A stretch of DNA of 64,000 bases from Lentzea albidocapillata subsp. violacea (GTDB lineage: Bacteria; Actinomycetota; Actinomycetes; Mycobacteriales; Pseudonocardiaceae): NCBI RefSeq assembly GCF_900100275.1, contig NZ_FNET01000019.1, positions 1 to 64,000 of the forward strand, given 5' to 3'. Below are positions 8,338 to 17,185 of the stretch, in pieces. The position numbers were made by a program, and so were the translations under genes. Under the pieces are notes generated by a model that saw only the letters and a list, made by a program, of their open reading frames with translations, was not told the DNA's origin and searched no databases. The stretch's first letter is position 1. Each line of letters opens with the position of its first letter.

Positions 8338-8835
8338 GGAAGGCACTGTGCGCGCAGATGGTCTTCCCTGCCGCTACGTGGCGTGACGTTCTGTGACGGT
8401 GTGACGTGAGCCGGAATACGGAGGGCTGATTCCGGCGCCCTGCCGGACGACGAAAAGCCTCGTTGCTCCGGGGCGAGTGGGAGGCCAGTACCGACTCCCG
8501 CGGTAGCACTGAGCAGAGGCGGGCGCTCGAATAGGAGCCGTAGGGATTGTGTCGCTGAACGAGAGGGCGACGGGTACGGCGCGAGGACTCGGCCGGCACT
8601 GGTGCGCATGTGAGCGCGACGATGAGGGGTGAGGGGTTTCTTCGGGATGTCCATGACCCGAGGCGCCGTTTCGGGGCAAGTGGGAACAGGCCACACTGGT
8701 CACGACGACCTCGGGTGACCTCGCATGACGAGAAGGAATTCTTTCCACGGCCAGCTCGTATTCCATCGACGAAGAATCTCCGGGCAAACATCCCGACCTG
8801 CAGAATAGCATTCCTGGCCGCACACACCGAAAAAG
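8338..8835. other. Intergenic stretch without recognisable gene
   Basis: About 500 bases between the second transposon end and the next possible gene. Open frames here have poor composition and no convincing start sites. A short stem CCGGAAT/ATTCCGG near 8412-8436 is the only structure noted. I see no tRNA or conserved attachment gene. Confidence 0.4.
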
Positions 8836-9363
8836 GTGACTATCGAAACTTTGTTGCACGACCTGCGCGCAAAGTCTTTTCCGGGCACGGTCACGTACTC
8901 GTTGAAGGTCGAAGCACTGGAGTTCTTGACGCTGGCCGAGGCTCTGGTCGTCCCGCTTGGCGCGCACCCGGAACTCATCGCGCACGCTCAGGCGTACCGC
9001 TGCCGGATTGGCGGCAAGGTAGTCGCACTTACCGAAATTGCCGAGTTGGACGAACTCGGTCTCAGCGACGGCGAGGCCAGCGAACAGGGCAAGCCTGCGG
9101 GCACGAGCTCGGTCCTGGCTGTGGTCGTGAGGCCCGTGCCGTCCTGGCGCCATGTCAACTGGCCGTGCTGCGATCACGTGTGCCCTGAGCGTGTGAACTC
9201 GCTGGGCCGGCCGGCTTGTCCTCGTGGCGTTGTCCCAGCTGGGCTGCCAGGCCGCGAGCCTGTGGGGTCGGTGCGGCGTCGAGTTCGGCCAGCCGGGCGC
9301 TCAGCAGGGTCAGTGTCCGCGGGATGGCGTCGATCTGCCCGAGCCGTTCCTGCAGGCGCATGA
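8836..9363 (+). CDS. Hypothetical protein, doubtful C-terminal part
   Basis: The frame opens with a GTG at 8836 after AAAAAGG. Its first 100 or so codons have the strong third-position G/C bias and balanced composition of a real gene (for example LKVEALEFLTLAEALVVPLG). The last 70 codons run antisense into the end of the BTAD gene (from 9155) and look like shadow sequence. It may be a real gene whose original stop was lost, or a fragment. No family is recognised. Confidence 0.3.
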   Translation: MTIETLLHDLRAKSFPGTVTYSLKVEALEFLTLAEALVVPLGAHPELIAHAQAYRCRIGGKVVALTEIAELDELGLSDGEASEQGKPAGTSSVLAVVVRPVPSWRHVNWPCCDHVCPERVNSLGRPACPRGVVPAGLPGREPVGSVRRRVRPAGRSAGSVSAGWRRSARAVPAGA

Positions 9364-12295
9364 TGTCGCGGTAGAGCGGCTCGTTGTGCGGGTCGAATGC
9401 CCGCGCGACCTCCAGCAGGTCCAGGGTCTGCTGCGGGTCGGTGTCGACCAGTGCGCGGGCCAGCGCGGCGACGGCGTCGACAGCGTCGCGGCGGATCGCC
9501 TCGCGTACGGGTTCGATCCACTCGGCTGTCGTGTCTTCTGCCAGTGTTCCGCCGTAGGCGTTGACCACGTCCCAGAGGGCGTCGATTCGGGCTTGGTCGG
9601 TGGTGGCGGCGCGGCGTGCGGCGACAGCGTGAGCGAAGCGCCGGTAGTCGACGCTCACCACCGCGGGGTCGAGTTGGTAGCGGCCGTTGCTCGTCGAGAC
9701 GATGTCGGTCACCGCTCCGTTGGTGGCGGCGGCCAGTGCGGTGCGCATCCGTGCCAGCGCGGTGTGCAGGGCGTTGGTCGGTCGGGCCGGCGGGTCGTGG
9801 CTCCACAGCGCCGAGACGAGCGGGTCGCGGGTGACGCCGTCAGGGTGCAGGGCGAGAAACACCAGCAGTTCCTGGGTTCTGGGCTGCAAGGTCCCGGTGA
9901 TCTCCCGGGAGCTCGTGGCCGGGTGAGGCTCGGGGTGCCAGTGCACGCGCAGGCCACCGAGCACGGTGACCGTGATCTGCGCGGCGTCCGTGTCGTCCTC
10001 GTGGTGGGGGGCGAAGGCCGGCGGTGTTGCGGCCACGGGTTCGGTGTGTCCGTCCGCAGGCGCCGGATCATCGGTGAGTGCGCCCGGCTGTGGATGTTCT
10101 TTCTCCGCACCAACGACGTCCGCGCGGTCCGGTCTCTGCTGTCGCTTCCGCAGGCCCTGCGCTGGGCTGGGATCGAGGATCTCCGGCTGGGTGTCGGAGG
10201 GTGCGGGTTGCGTAGCCGCGGCCGTGACCTTCAGCTCGATCTCACTCGTACTGGAGGGGCGGGTCTCGAGCGGGCCTTCCGCGCTCGGCACCGTGTGATC
10301 GTTGCCGGCCGGTGGCGTGGCCGCGACGGGCGTGTGTGGTGCCGGTGGCAGGTCGGGAAGGTAGCTGGTGTCCGGCGCGTCAGGCTGCGGTTCGGCTTGG
10401 TGCAGCAAATTAAGGAGCTGGGTGGTGTCGTCGCCACCGAGGCGGAACACCTGGGTGCCGCGCAGGGCTTCGCCCAGACCGGGACCGGTGGCCGAGATCG
10501 TGCCGTCGGCGCGGACATAGCAGGTGACGCCGGGTTGCCACTGGCCCAGCAGCAGCCCGGTGACCCCGAACGGCGCGCCGGTGTCCAGGACCGCCTGGAG
10601 CCGCAGGTGCAGTGCTGGAGGCTGTACAACCAGCACCAGCGGCGGCCACATCCTGGGCTCGGCGCCTGGTTCCCGGCTGGCGGTGGCGCGCACAAGGATC
10701 TCGGCCTCCACCGCGTCCAACGCGCTGTCCAGGTCTCGGACGACTCGCACTGTCGAGGGCAGGCGCAGGTGGCGCGCCTCGCGTCCGAGCATCGAGACCA
10801 GGTCGCCGACGGGGACGATGACCACCGTCCCCGCCGACGTCGCCAGGTGGTGTGGCGAGGTAGTGAGTGCCTCGATCAGCAGAGCACGGGCCGCGGCGGG
10901 GGCGCCGGCGCCGACCAGGCCGAGGCCGCGAGCGGCGGCAAGGTCGAGGGCGATCTCGCGCCCATCGCGGACACCGACTCCTGGCGTGAGGACCGCGGTG
11001 CAGCCAGCACCGGTCTCGTGTGCGCCCACCACCAAGGGCGGCGCGGCCGAGACAGGCCGCGGACGTTGCTGGTGTTCGTCGTCCGCCTCGTCGTCGAGGC
11101 CGATCTCGTTGTGTGCCTCGGTGCGCAGGTGTGCCAGGCGCAGCTGGTAGACGACCGGGGCGACGGGCAGGTCGTCGCGGTCGCCGCTGCCGGGCCGGTA
11201 TCGGCTGCGATGGCGGCGGCGGGCGAGCATCAGCGTCGCGCTGACCGCGGCTGCCAGCCCGAGACTGACGAACAGCTCGGCGCCCCACCGGAAGCCGGGT
11301 TCGTCCGCCGCCTGCGGTGCTGGGGTGCGGCTCGTCGCAGACGGTGGGGCCTGAGGCGTAGATGGCGCGGGTGGGGCGGGTGTGGACGGCTGGAGGCTGG
11401 TCGAGGGCGCGGAGGAGGTCGATGGCGGGGCGGGAGAGTTCGGGGCCTGATCGGCTGGCGGCGGCGTGGGTGCATGTGCCTTGTGTGGCAGTGTGAGCTC
11501 CTCGCCGGGGAAGATCAGGCTGGGCTGGGTGAAGGCGTGCCCGTTCGGTTGCGGTTTTCCTTTGTTGAGCTCGAAGATCTCCGGCCAGCGGGCGCCGTCG
11601 CCGAGGGTGCGTTGCGCGATGCGCCACAACGAGTCGTGGACTCCGTCCTGCGGTGCCAGCACGACCACCGACTCCGGCCGCGTGGAAACATCACCCGCGC
11701 CACCAGCGGGCGCTACCGAGGACCGGCCTTCCAGCGCCTCGGTGCCGGGTGTGGGGTGGTGCCAGGCTGGGGCGGTCGCCACGACCGGGGCTCCGGCCCC
11801 GAGCGTGGCCGACAGCGGGGCGGACGCCGCCAGTGTGAGCCGGTTGCCCAGTACCGCCATCAGAATCGAGCCGACCAGAACACCCGCCAGCGCCTGCGTC
11901 GGGCCCGCGGCGGAGAACTCGACGGACCGGGCCGCGTCGAACCCGCGCCGGGCCGCATCCACAGTGCAGGCCACGACGTCGAGAGCGAACGCCGCCCACC
12001 AGATCCAGCACGCGCAGGCGATGACATCCAGCACGAACTCGGCCGTGATCGGGCTGAGCAACACGACCTGCAGCTCGGTCCAGGTCAGAACGTGGTCAGG
12101 CAGCGGCCAGCCGACGTAATGCCACAGCGCCCACGGCACACCCGCCGTCAAGGCCAGTAGCGTCGTCGCGGCGACCAGACCGCGCAGCACACGGCAGGCG
12201 ACACGGATCGTGCCGACCAGTCCCCGCCGGACACGCCAGCCCAGCGCCGGCGACAGAGCTGACCCTCTGCGGGTGTGGTGCGGCTTGGAGGTCAC
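9155..12295 (-). CDS. Membrane-anchored LysM and BTAD-domain protein of the Tad locus
   Basis: The 1046-residue protein starts with a GTG after AAGGAAACG. It has two to three membrane segments within residues 30-155, then a LysM-like domain (about 205-260, DGVHDSLWRIAQRTLGDGAR). A Pro/Ser/Thr-rich linker is followed by another membrane segment near 340. After a middle domain of unclear fold comes an OmpR-like winged helix (about 790-880) and a BTAD helical-repeat domain to the C-terminus, as in SARP/EmbR-type activators. It is the last gene of the Tad cluster. LysM suggests contact with cell wall on the outer face and BTAD a cytoplasmic regulatory role; both are family-based inferences. Confidence 0.8.
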   Translation of the reverse strand: MTSKPHHTRRGSALSPALGWRVRRGLVGTIRVACRVLRGLVAATTLLALTAGVPWALWHYVGWPLPDHVLTWTELQVVLLSPITAEFVLDVIACACWIWWAAFALDVVACTVDAARRGFDAARSVEFSAAGPTQALAGVLVGSILMAVLGNRLTLAASAPLSATLGAGAPVVATAPAWHHPTPGTEALEGRSSVAPAGGAGDVSTRPESVVVLAPQDGVHDSLWRIAQRTLGDGARWPEIFELNKGKPQPNGHAFTQPSLIFPGEELTLPHKAHAPTPPPADQAPNSPAPPSTSSAPSTSLQPSTPAPPAPSTPQAPPSATSRTPAPQAADEPGFRWGAELFVSLGLAAAVSATLMLARRRHRSRYRPGSGDRDDLPVAPVVYQLRLAHLRTEAHNEIGLDDEADDEHQQRPRPVSAAPPLVVGAHETGAGCTAVLTPGVGVRDGREIALDLAAARGLGLVGAGAPAAARALLIEALTTSPHHLATSAGTVVIVPVGDLVSMLGREARHLRLPSTVRVVRDLDSALDAVEAEILVRATASREPGAEPRMWPPLVLVVQPPALHLRLQAVLDTGAPFGVTGLLLGQWQPGVTCYVRADGTISATGPGLGEALRGTQVFRLGGDDTTQLLNLLHQAEPQPDAPDTSYLPDLPPAPHTPVAATPPAGNDHTVPSAEGPLETRPSSTSEIELKVTAAATQPAPSDTQPEILDPSPAQGLRKRQQRPDRADVVGAEKEHPQPGALTDDPAPADGHTEPVAATPPAFAPHHEDDTDAAQITVTVLGGLRVHWHPEPHPATSSREITGTLQPRTQELLVFLALHPDGVTRDPLVSALWSHDPPARPTNALHTALARMRTALAAATNGAVTDIVSTSNGRYQLDPAVVSVDYRRFAHAVAARRAATTDQARIDALWDVVNAYGGTLAEDTTAEWIEPVREAIRRDAVDAVAALARALVDTDPQQTLDLLEVARAFDPHNEPLYRDIMRLQERLGQIDAIPRTLTLLSARLAELDAAPTPQARGLAAQLGQRHEDKPAGPASSHAQGTRDRSTAS

Positions 12296-12406
12296 GGCTG
12301 GCTCGTTTCCTTGGCTGTACAGGCCTTGTGCGGCCCGATGCGTCCTGTCCTGCGGGTGAGCACCGGCCTGGCTGGGATCACCCCAGCTCGACCGGTTCGG
12401 AGGCCG

Positions 12407-12811
12407 TCAAGTCACGTCCGCCGTGACCAGTTGCGGTGGCGGGACTGCCTGGCCGTTGGTCGTGGTGCTCGCAGCGGACGGCTCGCGGCTCGGGTCGTCG
12501 GGCCTGCTAGCGGTGAGCGGCTTCTTCTTCGCACGAGCCGGTTTGGAGGCGTTGAGCCATCCCGTCAGGACAGCCGGCCGGATGCTGGTGAACCGCAACA
12601 GCTCGTCGATGTCCATGACGTCACGCGAGCCGGCGATGACCTCTGCGAGTTGCCGATCGAACTCCTCGACCTTGCCGGCGTGGATCGCCCGTTGCCGGGC
12701 GAGCTCACCGACCTGTTGCGCCGCAGCGGCTCGCCGCTCCCGCCGAGCAGTGTCGGCTTCCTCGACTCGGCGCCTGATCTCCTGCGCTGTCGCGATATCG
12801 GTCGTGGCCAT
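12407..12811 (-). CDS. Small helical hypothetical protein in the Tad operon
   Basis: A 134-residue soluble protein. Residues 1-60 are rich in Arg/Glu/Ala and likely form a coiled coil; the C-terminal 45 residues are Pro/Ser/Lys-rich and probably disordered. The ATG follows a strong AAGGGGAG site. It lies between the TadG-like gene and the BTAD gene in the same orientation. No family is recognised. It may be a cytoplasmic adaptor of the pilus system, an inference from context only. Confidence 0.6.
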   Translation of the reverse strand: MATTDIATAQEIRRRVEEADTARRERRAAAAQQVGELARQRAIHAGKVEEFDRQLAEVIAGSRDVMDIDELLRFTSIRPAVLTGWLNASKPARAKKKPLTASRPDDPSREPSAASTTTNGQAVPPPQLVTADVT

Positions 12812-12890
12812 CGTGGTCTCCCCTTCTGTGCGGATGCTGCGGTGCGAGCGATGAAGCCCCTGGGCTCGACCCCTGGGCTGCGGGGGTGGG

Positions 12891-13337
12891 TCAGGGTTCG
12901 GCGGTCGTGACGCCGCGCTGCGGATGCGCGCTGCCCTCGCCGTGAACCTGCAGGCGGGACACGCCGATGAGTCCGAGTAGCTGGGTCGGCTGGGATGCCG
13001 TGACCGTGACGGTCACGGTGTTCCCGGACACGGTGACGGTGCCGGAGGCGCCGACGCTGCCGAGGTAGGAGCGGGCCTCGGCCGCTGCCTGCGCCGGGAT
13101 CAGGTGAAGCTGGCCGCTGGCGCGGTACTGGGCGAGGTCGAGGGCTTGCGCTCCAGCGCGGGCGGCGGCCTCGGCGTGGCCGTTGGCCTTGACCTTGGCC
13201 GCGAGCGCCAGGCCACCGTCGAGGCCGAGCCCGGCGAGCGCCAGGAGCGCGAGGGTGATCGTCACGACGAACGCGCTCACCTGCCCGTCGTCCGCACACG
13301 ACCGCACCCGCCGTGCCAGCTGATTCATCCAGGTCAT
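12891..13337 (-). CDS. TadG-like pilus assembly protein
   Basis: A 148-residue protein with the TadG-type N-terminus: a short basic leader, DDGQVSAF, then one hydrophobic helix (about residues 20-46) ending in LGLDGG. The rest is an extracytoplasmic Ala/Val/Thr-rich domain. Such proteins are minor pilins or assembly factors exported through the Tad machine. The ATG follows GGAAGGAGC and overlaps the stop of the upstream TadE-like gene by four bases. Confidence 0.75.
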   Translation of the reverse strand: MTWMNQLARRVRSCADDGQVSAFVVTITLALLALAGLGLDGGLALAAKVKANGHAEAAARAGAQALDLAQYRASGQLHLIPAQAAAEARSYLGSVGASGTVTVSGNTVTVTVTASQPTQLLGLIGVSRLQVHGEGSAHPQRGVTTAEP

Positions 13338-13822
13338 CTGCCGCTCCTTCCCGCGGTCACGATGGCGCCGGACCTGTAGGTGTCCACCGGCTCGATTGCC
13401 GTGGCGGACAAGCGCTTCTGGCCTGCGCCGAGCATCAGGGCGTCACCGAGGTCGACGTCGCAGCTGACGGTCACGGTCACGGTGCCGCCCGGCTGCAGAC
13501 CTGCGGTGGCGATGTCCACGGCCACGGATCGGCAGGTGACCCCCGCGGAGGCCAGCGCGGCGGTCGCGGTCGCGCGTGCCTGGCCGGCGGCGCGGGCACT
13601 CGTGCGCTCGAGACTGGCCGCTCTCGCCGCCTGGTGCGCCACGTCATTGATCCGCAGCCGTGCGTCGACACCGCGGTGCACGACCACCGCGACGAAGACC
13701 AGCAGCATCACCAGAAGCGGCGTGACCAGGACCATCTCGCTGCTCGCAGAGCCCCGGTCCTCACGCCACCACGACCTGCGACACGGCGACCTACCGTACG
13801 ACGCTGTCCGTGCGGCGGTCAT
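13334..13822 (-). CDS. TadE-like minor pilin
   Basis: The start is the ATG at 13822, which overlaps the upstream stop (ATGA). This gives 162 residues; a longer upstream reading has shadow-like Arg/Pro/His-rich composition. After a basic leader, [20 protein letters not shown] marks the TadE motif: a Glu near the start of the hydrophobic helix, in the class III pilin-like signal. The exported domain follows (residues about 60-162). It is one of two TadE-like proteins in the operon. Confidence 0.8.
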   Translation of the reverse strand: MTAARTASYGRSPCRRSWWREDRGSASSEMVLVTPLLVMLLVFVAVVVHRGVDARLRINDVAHQAARAASLERTSARAAGQARATATAALASAGVTCRSVAVDIATAGLQPGGTVTVTVSCDVDLGDALMLGAGQKRLSATAIEPVDTYRSGAIVTAGRSGR

Positions 13823-14496
13823 GGCGTCACCGCCGCGGGTAGAACGTCGTGCAGTGCGGTCAGGTGCGCGAGCAGGTCGTCGGTCCGGGTCGTGGCCGCG
13901 GCGTGGTGCAGCCGCCGGTTGGCTTCGCGGATGTGTGCGGTGGCGAGGGTGAGCCGGGCTATGACCGGCTGCAGATCGTCGTGTGCCGTGGGCGCCTGGT
14001 ACAGCGCGAGCAGCATGTCCCACGCCAGCCGGTGAACAGCGTCCAAGTGGCCTTGGCCGATCCACGGCGCGGCGGGCCCCGAATGACTCAGGTGCACCGC
14101 GTCGATGACCTGCGCGGCCAGGGCTGCCGCAGCCAACGGTCCCCGATCCAAGAAATCAGTGGAACGGAAGTACCATTCACCTCGCCCGCGGTCGGTGCGC
14201 CAGGCAGCCGTTCGAGCCGACAGGTCGTGACCGAACCGCAGGTAGTCGTAGCGTGCGATCAGCACCGCGACCACGACGAGCACCGCTCCCGCCGCGACAA
14301 CAAGAACAAGCATGGGCCGGTTGGCCACGCCGATGAGCAGCGTCACCACCCCGCCGAGTGCATACAGCCCGGCATCAGGCAGCAGGCAACGCCACACGGC
14401 ACGGCGACACAGCCGCTCACGGGCCAGACCGGGACGCCACAGCACCGGTTCGGTACCGGAACTGAAGCTCCCGTACCGCACAGGAGACTCGTTCAT
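13819..14496 (-). CDS. Membrane protein of the Tad operon, unknown family
   Basis: A 225-residue protein with two adjacent membrane helices (about residues 40-60 and 65-82, [14 protein letters not shown] and [14 protein letters not shown]). A cytoplasmic helical domain with several His and Arg residues follows. The ATG has GGGAG upstream. It overlaps TadE by four bases and lies between two TadE-like genes, so it is very likely co-expressed with the pilus genes. I do not recognise the family. Confidence 0.65.
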   Translation of the reverse strand: MNESPVRYGSFSSGTEPVLWRPGLARERLCRRAVWRCLLPDAGLYALGGVVTLLIGVANRPMLVLVVAAGAVLVVVAVLIARYDYLRFGHDLSARTAAWRTDRGRGEWYFRSTDFLDRGPLAAAALAAQVIDAVHLSHSGPAAPWIGQGHLDAVHRLAWDMLLALYQAPTAHDDLQPVIARLTLATAHIREANRRLHHAAATTRTDDLLAHLTALHDVLPAAVTP

Positions 14497-15127
14497 CAGA
14501 CACTCCCAGTCCTCTCACAGCGCCACGCTGTTCAATCCTTTGTGGATATTCGATAGGCCGATCGGTTGTGTGCGGATCACCGTCCCGGTGTGGGGACGAC
14601 TCCGCTGGAGCCGGGTTGGGCCTTTCAGGGACCGCTTCGGAATTCCTGAACCCGTTAACATTTGGCACGAACCGTTCGACGGGACCCGCTGCTTCGGCAT
14701 GAACCGGTAGTCGCAGGAACGGGACAACGGCTCTCGCGGTGCCGGTGATCCGCACGGATGCCGACTCGGGGTTGCGTTCGGCATTGACGCTTGCGCCGGT
14801 CAGCGGGCCTCGTGCGAGTTGGTCGAGTAGCTGCTGCGCGCTCGCCGTGCCCACCGCGGCAGTTCCGTTCTGTGCTCGGGTAACGGCGAGTCCTTGTGAG
14901 GCGGCGGCTTGTGCGATGTGGGTGGCGTGCGACCACAGCACGAACTGCACGAGCGTCAGCAGCGCCAGTAGCAGTAGCGGTGTGAAGAGCACGAGATCCG
15001 CGCTGGCCGCGCCGCGATCGTCCTGCAGAATCCGCTGCAGGAAGCGACGATGCCGGACGGCAAGCCGACGGCTGCGCTGTTTCCGGCAGCCGCGCGAGTC
15101 CTGAGTGGAAGCGGTCAAGTGTGCCAT
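14417..15127 (-). CDS. TadE-like minor pilin with unusual C-terminal extension
   Basis: A 236-residue reading. The basic leader and DDRGAASADLVLFTPLLLLA helix (about residues 38-65) are typical of TadE-like pilins, and the exported domain runs to about residue 155. The remaining 80 residues are polar and Arg/Pro-rich, and overlap the next gene by 80 bases, unlike the 4-base overlaps elsewhere in this operon. Local G/C bias is weaker at 14535-14660. A lost stop codon or a frameshift near 14660 would explain this, so the true end is uncertain. Confidence 0.7.
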   Translation of the reverse strand: MAHLTASTQDSRGCRKQRSRRLAVRHRRFLQRILQDDRGAASADLVLFTPLLLLALLTLVQFVLWSHATHIAQAAASQGLAVTRAQNGTAAVGTASAQQLLDQLARGPLTGASVNAERNPESASVRITGTARAVVPFLRLPVHAEAAGPVERFVPNVNGFRNSEAVPERPNPAPAESSPHRDGDPHTTDRPIEYPQRIEQRGAVRGLGVSDERVSCAVRELQFRYRTGAVASRSGP

Positions 15128-15134
15128 CGGGTGC

Positions 15135-15326
15135 TCACAGTTCGATGCTCGTGGCCTTGGCGATTACCTTGGCCACGATGATTCCGAGCACGAGGACTCC
15201 CGCGGAGATGAGCAGGGCGGTGATCAGTGTCGTCTCGCTCACGTAGCCCGCGCTGGGGTTGCGTCGCAGCAGGTCGATGCGTGCCCGCACCATCGTCCAC
15301 ACCATGCTCAACTGGTTGATCGTCAT
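15135..15326 (-). CDS. Small Flp-like pilin / single-pass membrane protein
   Basis: A 63-residue protein with AAGGAGAAG before the ATG. A polar N-terminus (SMVWTMVRARIDLLRRNPSAG) is followed by a hydrophobic helix (about residues 32-58) ending in VIAKATSIEL. Size, layout and position between tadC and tadE fit the Flp-type major pilin slot of actinobacterial Tad loci. The classical G/XXXXEY processing motif is not obvious, although GYVSET at about 27-32 is similar. Confidence 0.65.
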   Translation of the reverse strand: MTINQLSMVWTMVRARIDLLRRNPSAGYVSETTLITALLISAGVLVLGIIVAKVIAKATSIEL

Positions 15327-15372
15327 TGTCTTCTCCTTGTCCTATAACGAAAAACGGAACTTGCTCCTCGAC

Positions 15373-16275
15373 TCAGAGGCCGTTGATCACTTGTGTCAGT
15401 GCCGGGTAGGCGACGTAGCCGAGGAAGCCGAGGAACAGGCACATGACCGGTAGCGCCATGCGTTCGGTCGCGGAGTGGGCCTCGGCTTCGGCGTCGGTGA
15501 GCTGTCGCGTCCGCAAGGCCGTGGCTTTCGAAGCCAGGCTCGCGCGGACCTTGGCGCCTTCGGTGCCGGCCAGACTGACCGAGGCGGCCAGCTCGACCAG
15601 CTCCGGGATGCCGAGCTCGTCGCCGAGCTGCCGCAGCGTGGCCCACGGGGTCGTGCGGGTCAGTCGCGCTGCGGCCAGTGCCCGCTGGATGTGGGTGAAC
15701 GCCCAGCCGTGACCGACCGCCGCCGAGTCGTTGAGCGCGCTGTCGACGCCCGCGCCACCGGCCAGCGTGATCCACACCAGGTCCAGGAACGCCGAGAGCG
15801 CATGCCGGAACCCGGTGCGCAGACTCGCCGCTTCGGCACGTGCGCGCAGATCGGGCAGCTCGAATCCGATGGCCGCCAGGACGAGCCCGGCGATGATCGG
15901 GAACTGCCAGCCGATCGGCAGCCCGAGGACGGACAGCCCCAGCAGCAGGAGCGCGGGCACCACCAGTCCGGCGAGAGCGAAACTGGCCTTCTCCGCCAGG
16001 TGGGCGCTGATCGGCCGTCCGATGACCACGAGGTCGCGGCGCAGCCGCTCGCCGGGCAGCCCCAGCGCGCGCAGCGGCGCGACCGCGGGACTGCCCAGCC
16101 GCGCGGCCCATCCCGTCTCGCCGACGACCACGATCGGCGGCGGTGCTGGCGCGGCGGTGACCCGCGCCAGCACCACGCCCAGCGCCGGCCGAGGCGGAAA
16201 CACCGCGAACGCCAAGGCCCACAGGCCGAAACCGAATCCAGCGCCCAGAACCAGCGCGGTCACCACGGCAGCCAC
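15373..16275 (-). CDS. tadC: TadC, type II secretion F-domain membrane protein
   Basis: A 300-residue inner-membrane platform protein. Hydrophobic segments occur at residues about 3-25, 95-120, 125-145 and 275-298, with a cytoplasmic GspF domain between (about 150-270). This is the usual TadC plan. Its GTG lies one base beyond the tadB stop. With TadB it forms the base on which the TadA ATPase acts (family knowledge). Confidence 0.85.
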   Translation of the reverse strand: MAAVVTALVLGAGFGFGLWALAFAVFPPRPALGVVLARVTAAPAPPPIVVVGETGWAARLGSPAVAPLRALGLPGERLRRDLVVIGRPISAHLAEKASFALAGLVVPALLLLGLSVLGLPIGWQFPIIAGLVLAAIGFELPDLRARAEAASLRTGFRHALSAFLDLVWITLAGGAGVDSALNDSAAVGHGWAFTHIQRALAAARLTRTTPWATLRQLGDELGIPELVELAASVSLAGTEGAKVRASLASKATALRTRQLTDAEAEAHSATERMALPVMCLFLGFLGYVAYPALTQVINGL

Positions 16276-16276
16276 G

Positions 16277-17185
16277 TCACACCTGCCCCTCGGCGACCGG
16301 ACGGGGACGCTCCCCCATCGGCGCCTGGGCGGAGGCCAGCAGCCGCGGCGACTGCGCGATGCGGGTAATCCGTGCCAGCCAGGCGAATCCCACCGCGAAC
16401 AGCAACCCGATACCCAGCAGCACCGCTTGCCCTGTCACGGAGTCGTAGGCCGACAAGTAGGGGCGGTTGAGCAGCACCACGGCCACCGCGAACACCAGCG
16501 TGGTCCCCACGATCACCCGCACCGACGTGCGCGTGCGCGCTCGACCGGCCTCCACCCGCATCCGCATCGACACCTGTTCCCGCGCGGTCTGGGCGAGCGC
16601 GCCGAGCAGCTCGCCGAGCTGGCGGGCCTGCTGCTCTGCGGCTTTCACCAGCGCGGCGATGACCAGATCGCCGGTCGGGTCCGCGAGCTCGTCGGCCAGC
16701 CCCCGCAGCGACGGCGCGAGCCGTTGCCCGTTCTCGAGGCGACGCGCCAGGCCGGCGACCTGGCCGCGGATCGGGGCCGGTGCCAGTGGCGCGGTGGCGA
16801 GGATCGCTTGTTCCAGCCCGGATGCGGCCGACAGGGTGTCGCGCAGCATCTCGGTCCAGGTGGCGATCGCCTCGACCTTCGCGACCCGGTGCGCGTGCTC
16901 CGGGTCGCGGCCCAGAACACGCGGCAGCGCCCAGCAGGCCATCCCCGCCAGGACCGCGCCGACAACCCAGCCGGTCGCCACGCCGGCTGCTACACCGACC
17001 GCGAGCGCGACACCGAACCGGATTCCGAAGCGCTGACGTTGTTCGCCACTGCGCGGTCGCGCGCGCCACAGGCGAGGGCGTTGTTCGACGCCGTGCCAGC
17101 CGATGACGAACAGCAGCACTCCCAGCCCTGTACCGAGGCCCAGCAGGACGGCAAGTCCTTGGGCGGTGCCGAGGGAGACGTTCAT
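16277..17185 (-). CDS. tadB: TadB, type II secretion F-domain membrane protein
   Basis: A 302-residue paralogue of TadC. Membrane segments lie at about 10-28, 70-110 and 225-275, with the GspF cytoplasmic domain (about 120-220). The ATG at 17185 overlaps the tadA stop by four bases; the longer upstream frame is a shadow of tadA. It forms the inner-membrane platform together with TadC. Confidence 0.85.
   Translation of the reverse strand: MNVSLGTAQGLAVLLGLGTGLGVLLFVIGWHGVEQRPRLWRARPRSGEQRQRFGIRFGVALAVGVAAGVATGWVVGAVLAGMACWALPRVLGRDPEHAHRVAKVEAIATWTEMLRDTLSAASGLEQAILATAPLAPAPIRGQVAGLARRLENGQRLAPSLRGLADELADPTGDLVIAALVKAAEQQARQLGELLGALAQTAREQVSMRMRVEAGRARTRTSVRVIVGTTLVFAVAVVLLNRPYLSAYDSVTGQAVLLGIGLLFAVGFAWLARITRIAQSPRLLASAQAPMGERPRPVAEGQV

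Noticed and set aside
8412-8480. Possible tRNA or attachment structure downstream of the second right end
   Set aside because: Short stems are present but no cloverleaf or tRNA consensus can be drawn.
9224-12160. 978-codon plus-strand open frame
   Set aside because: It is antisense to the BTAD/LysM gene and has shadow composition (Gly/Arg/Val-rich, no domain).
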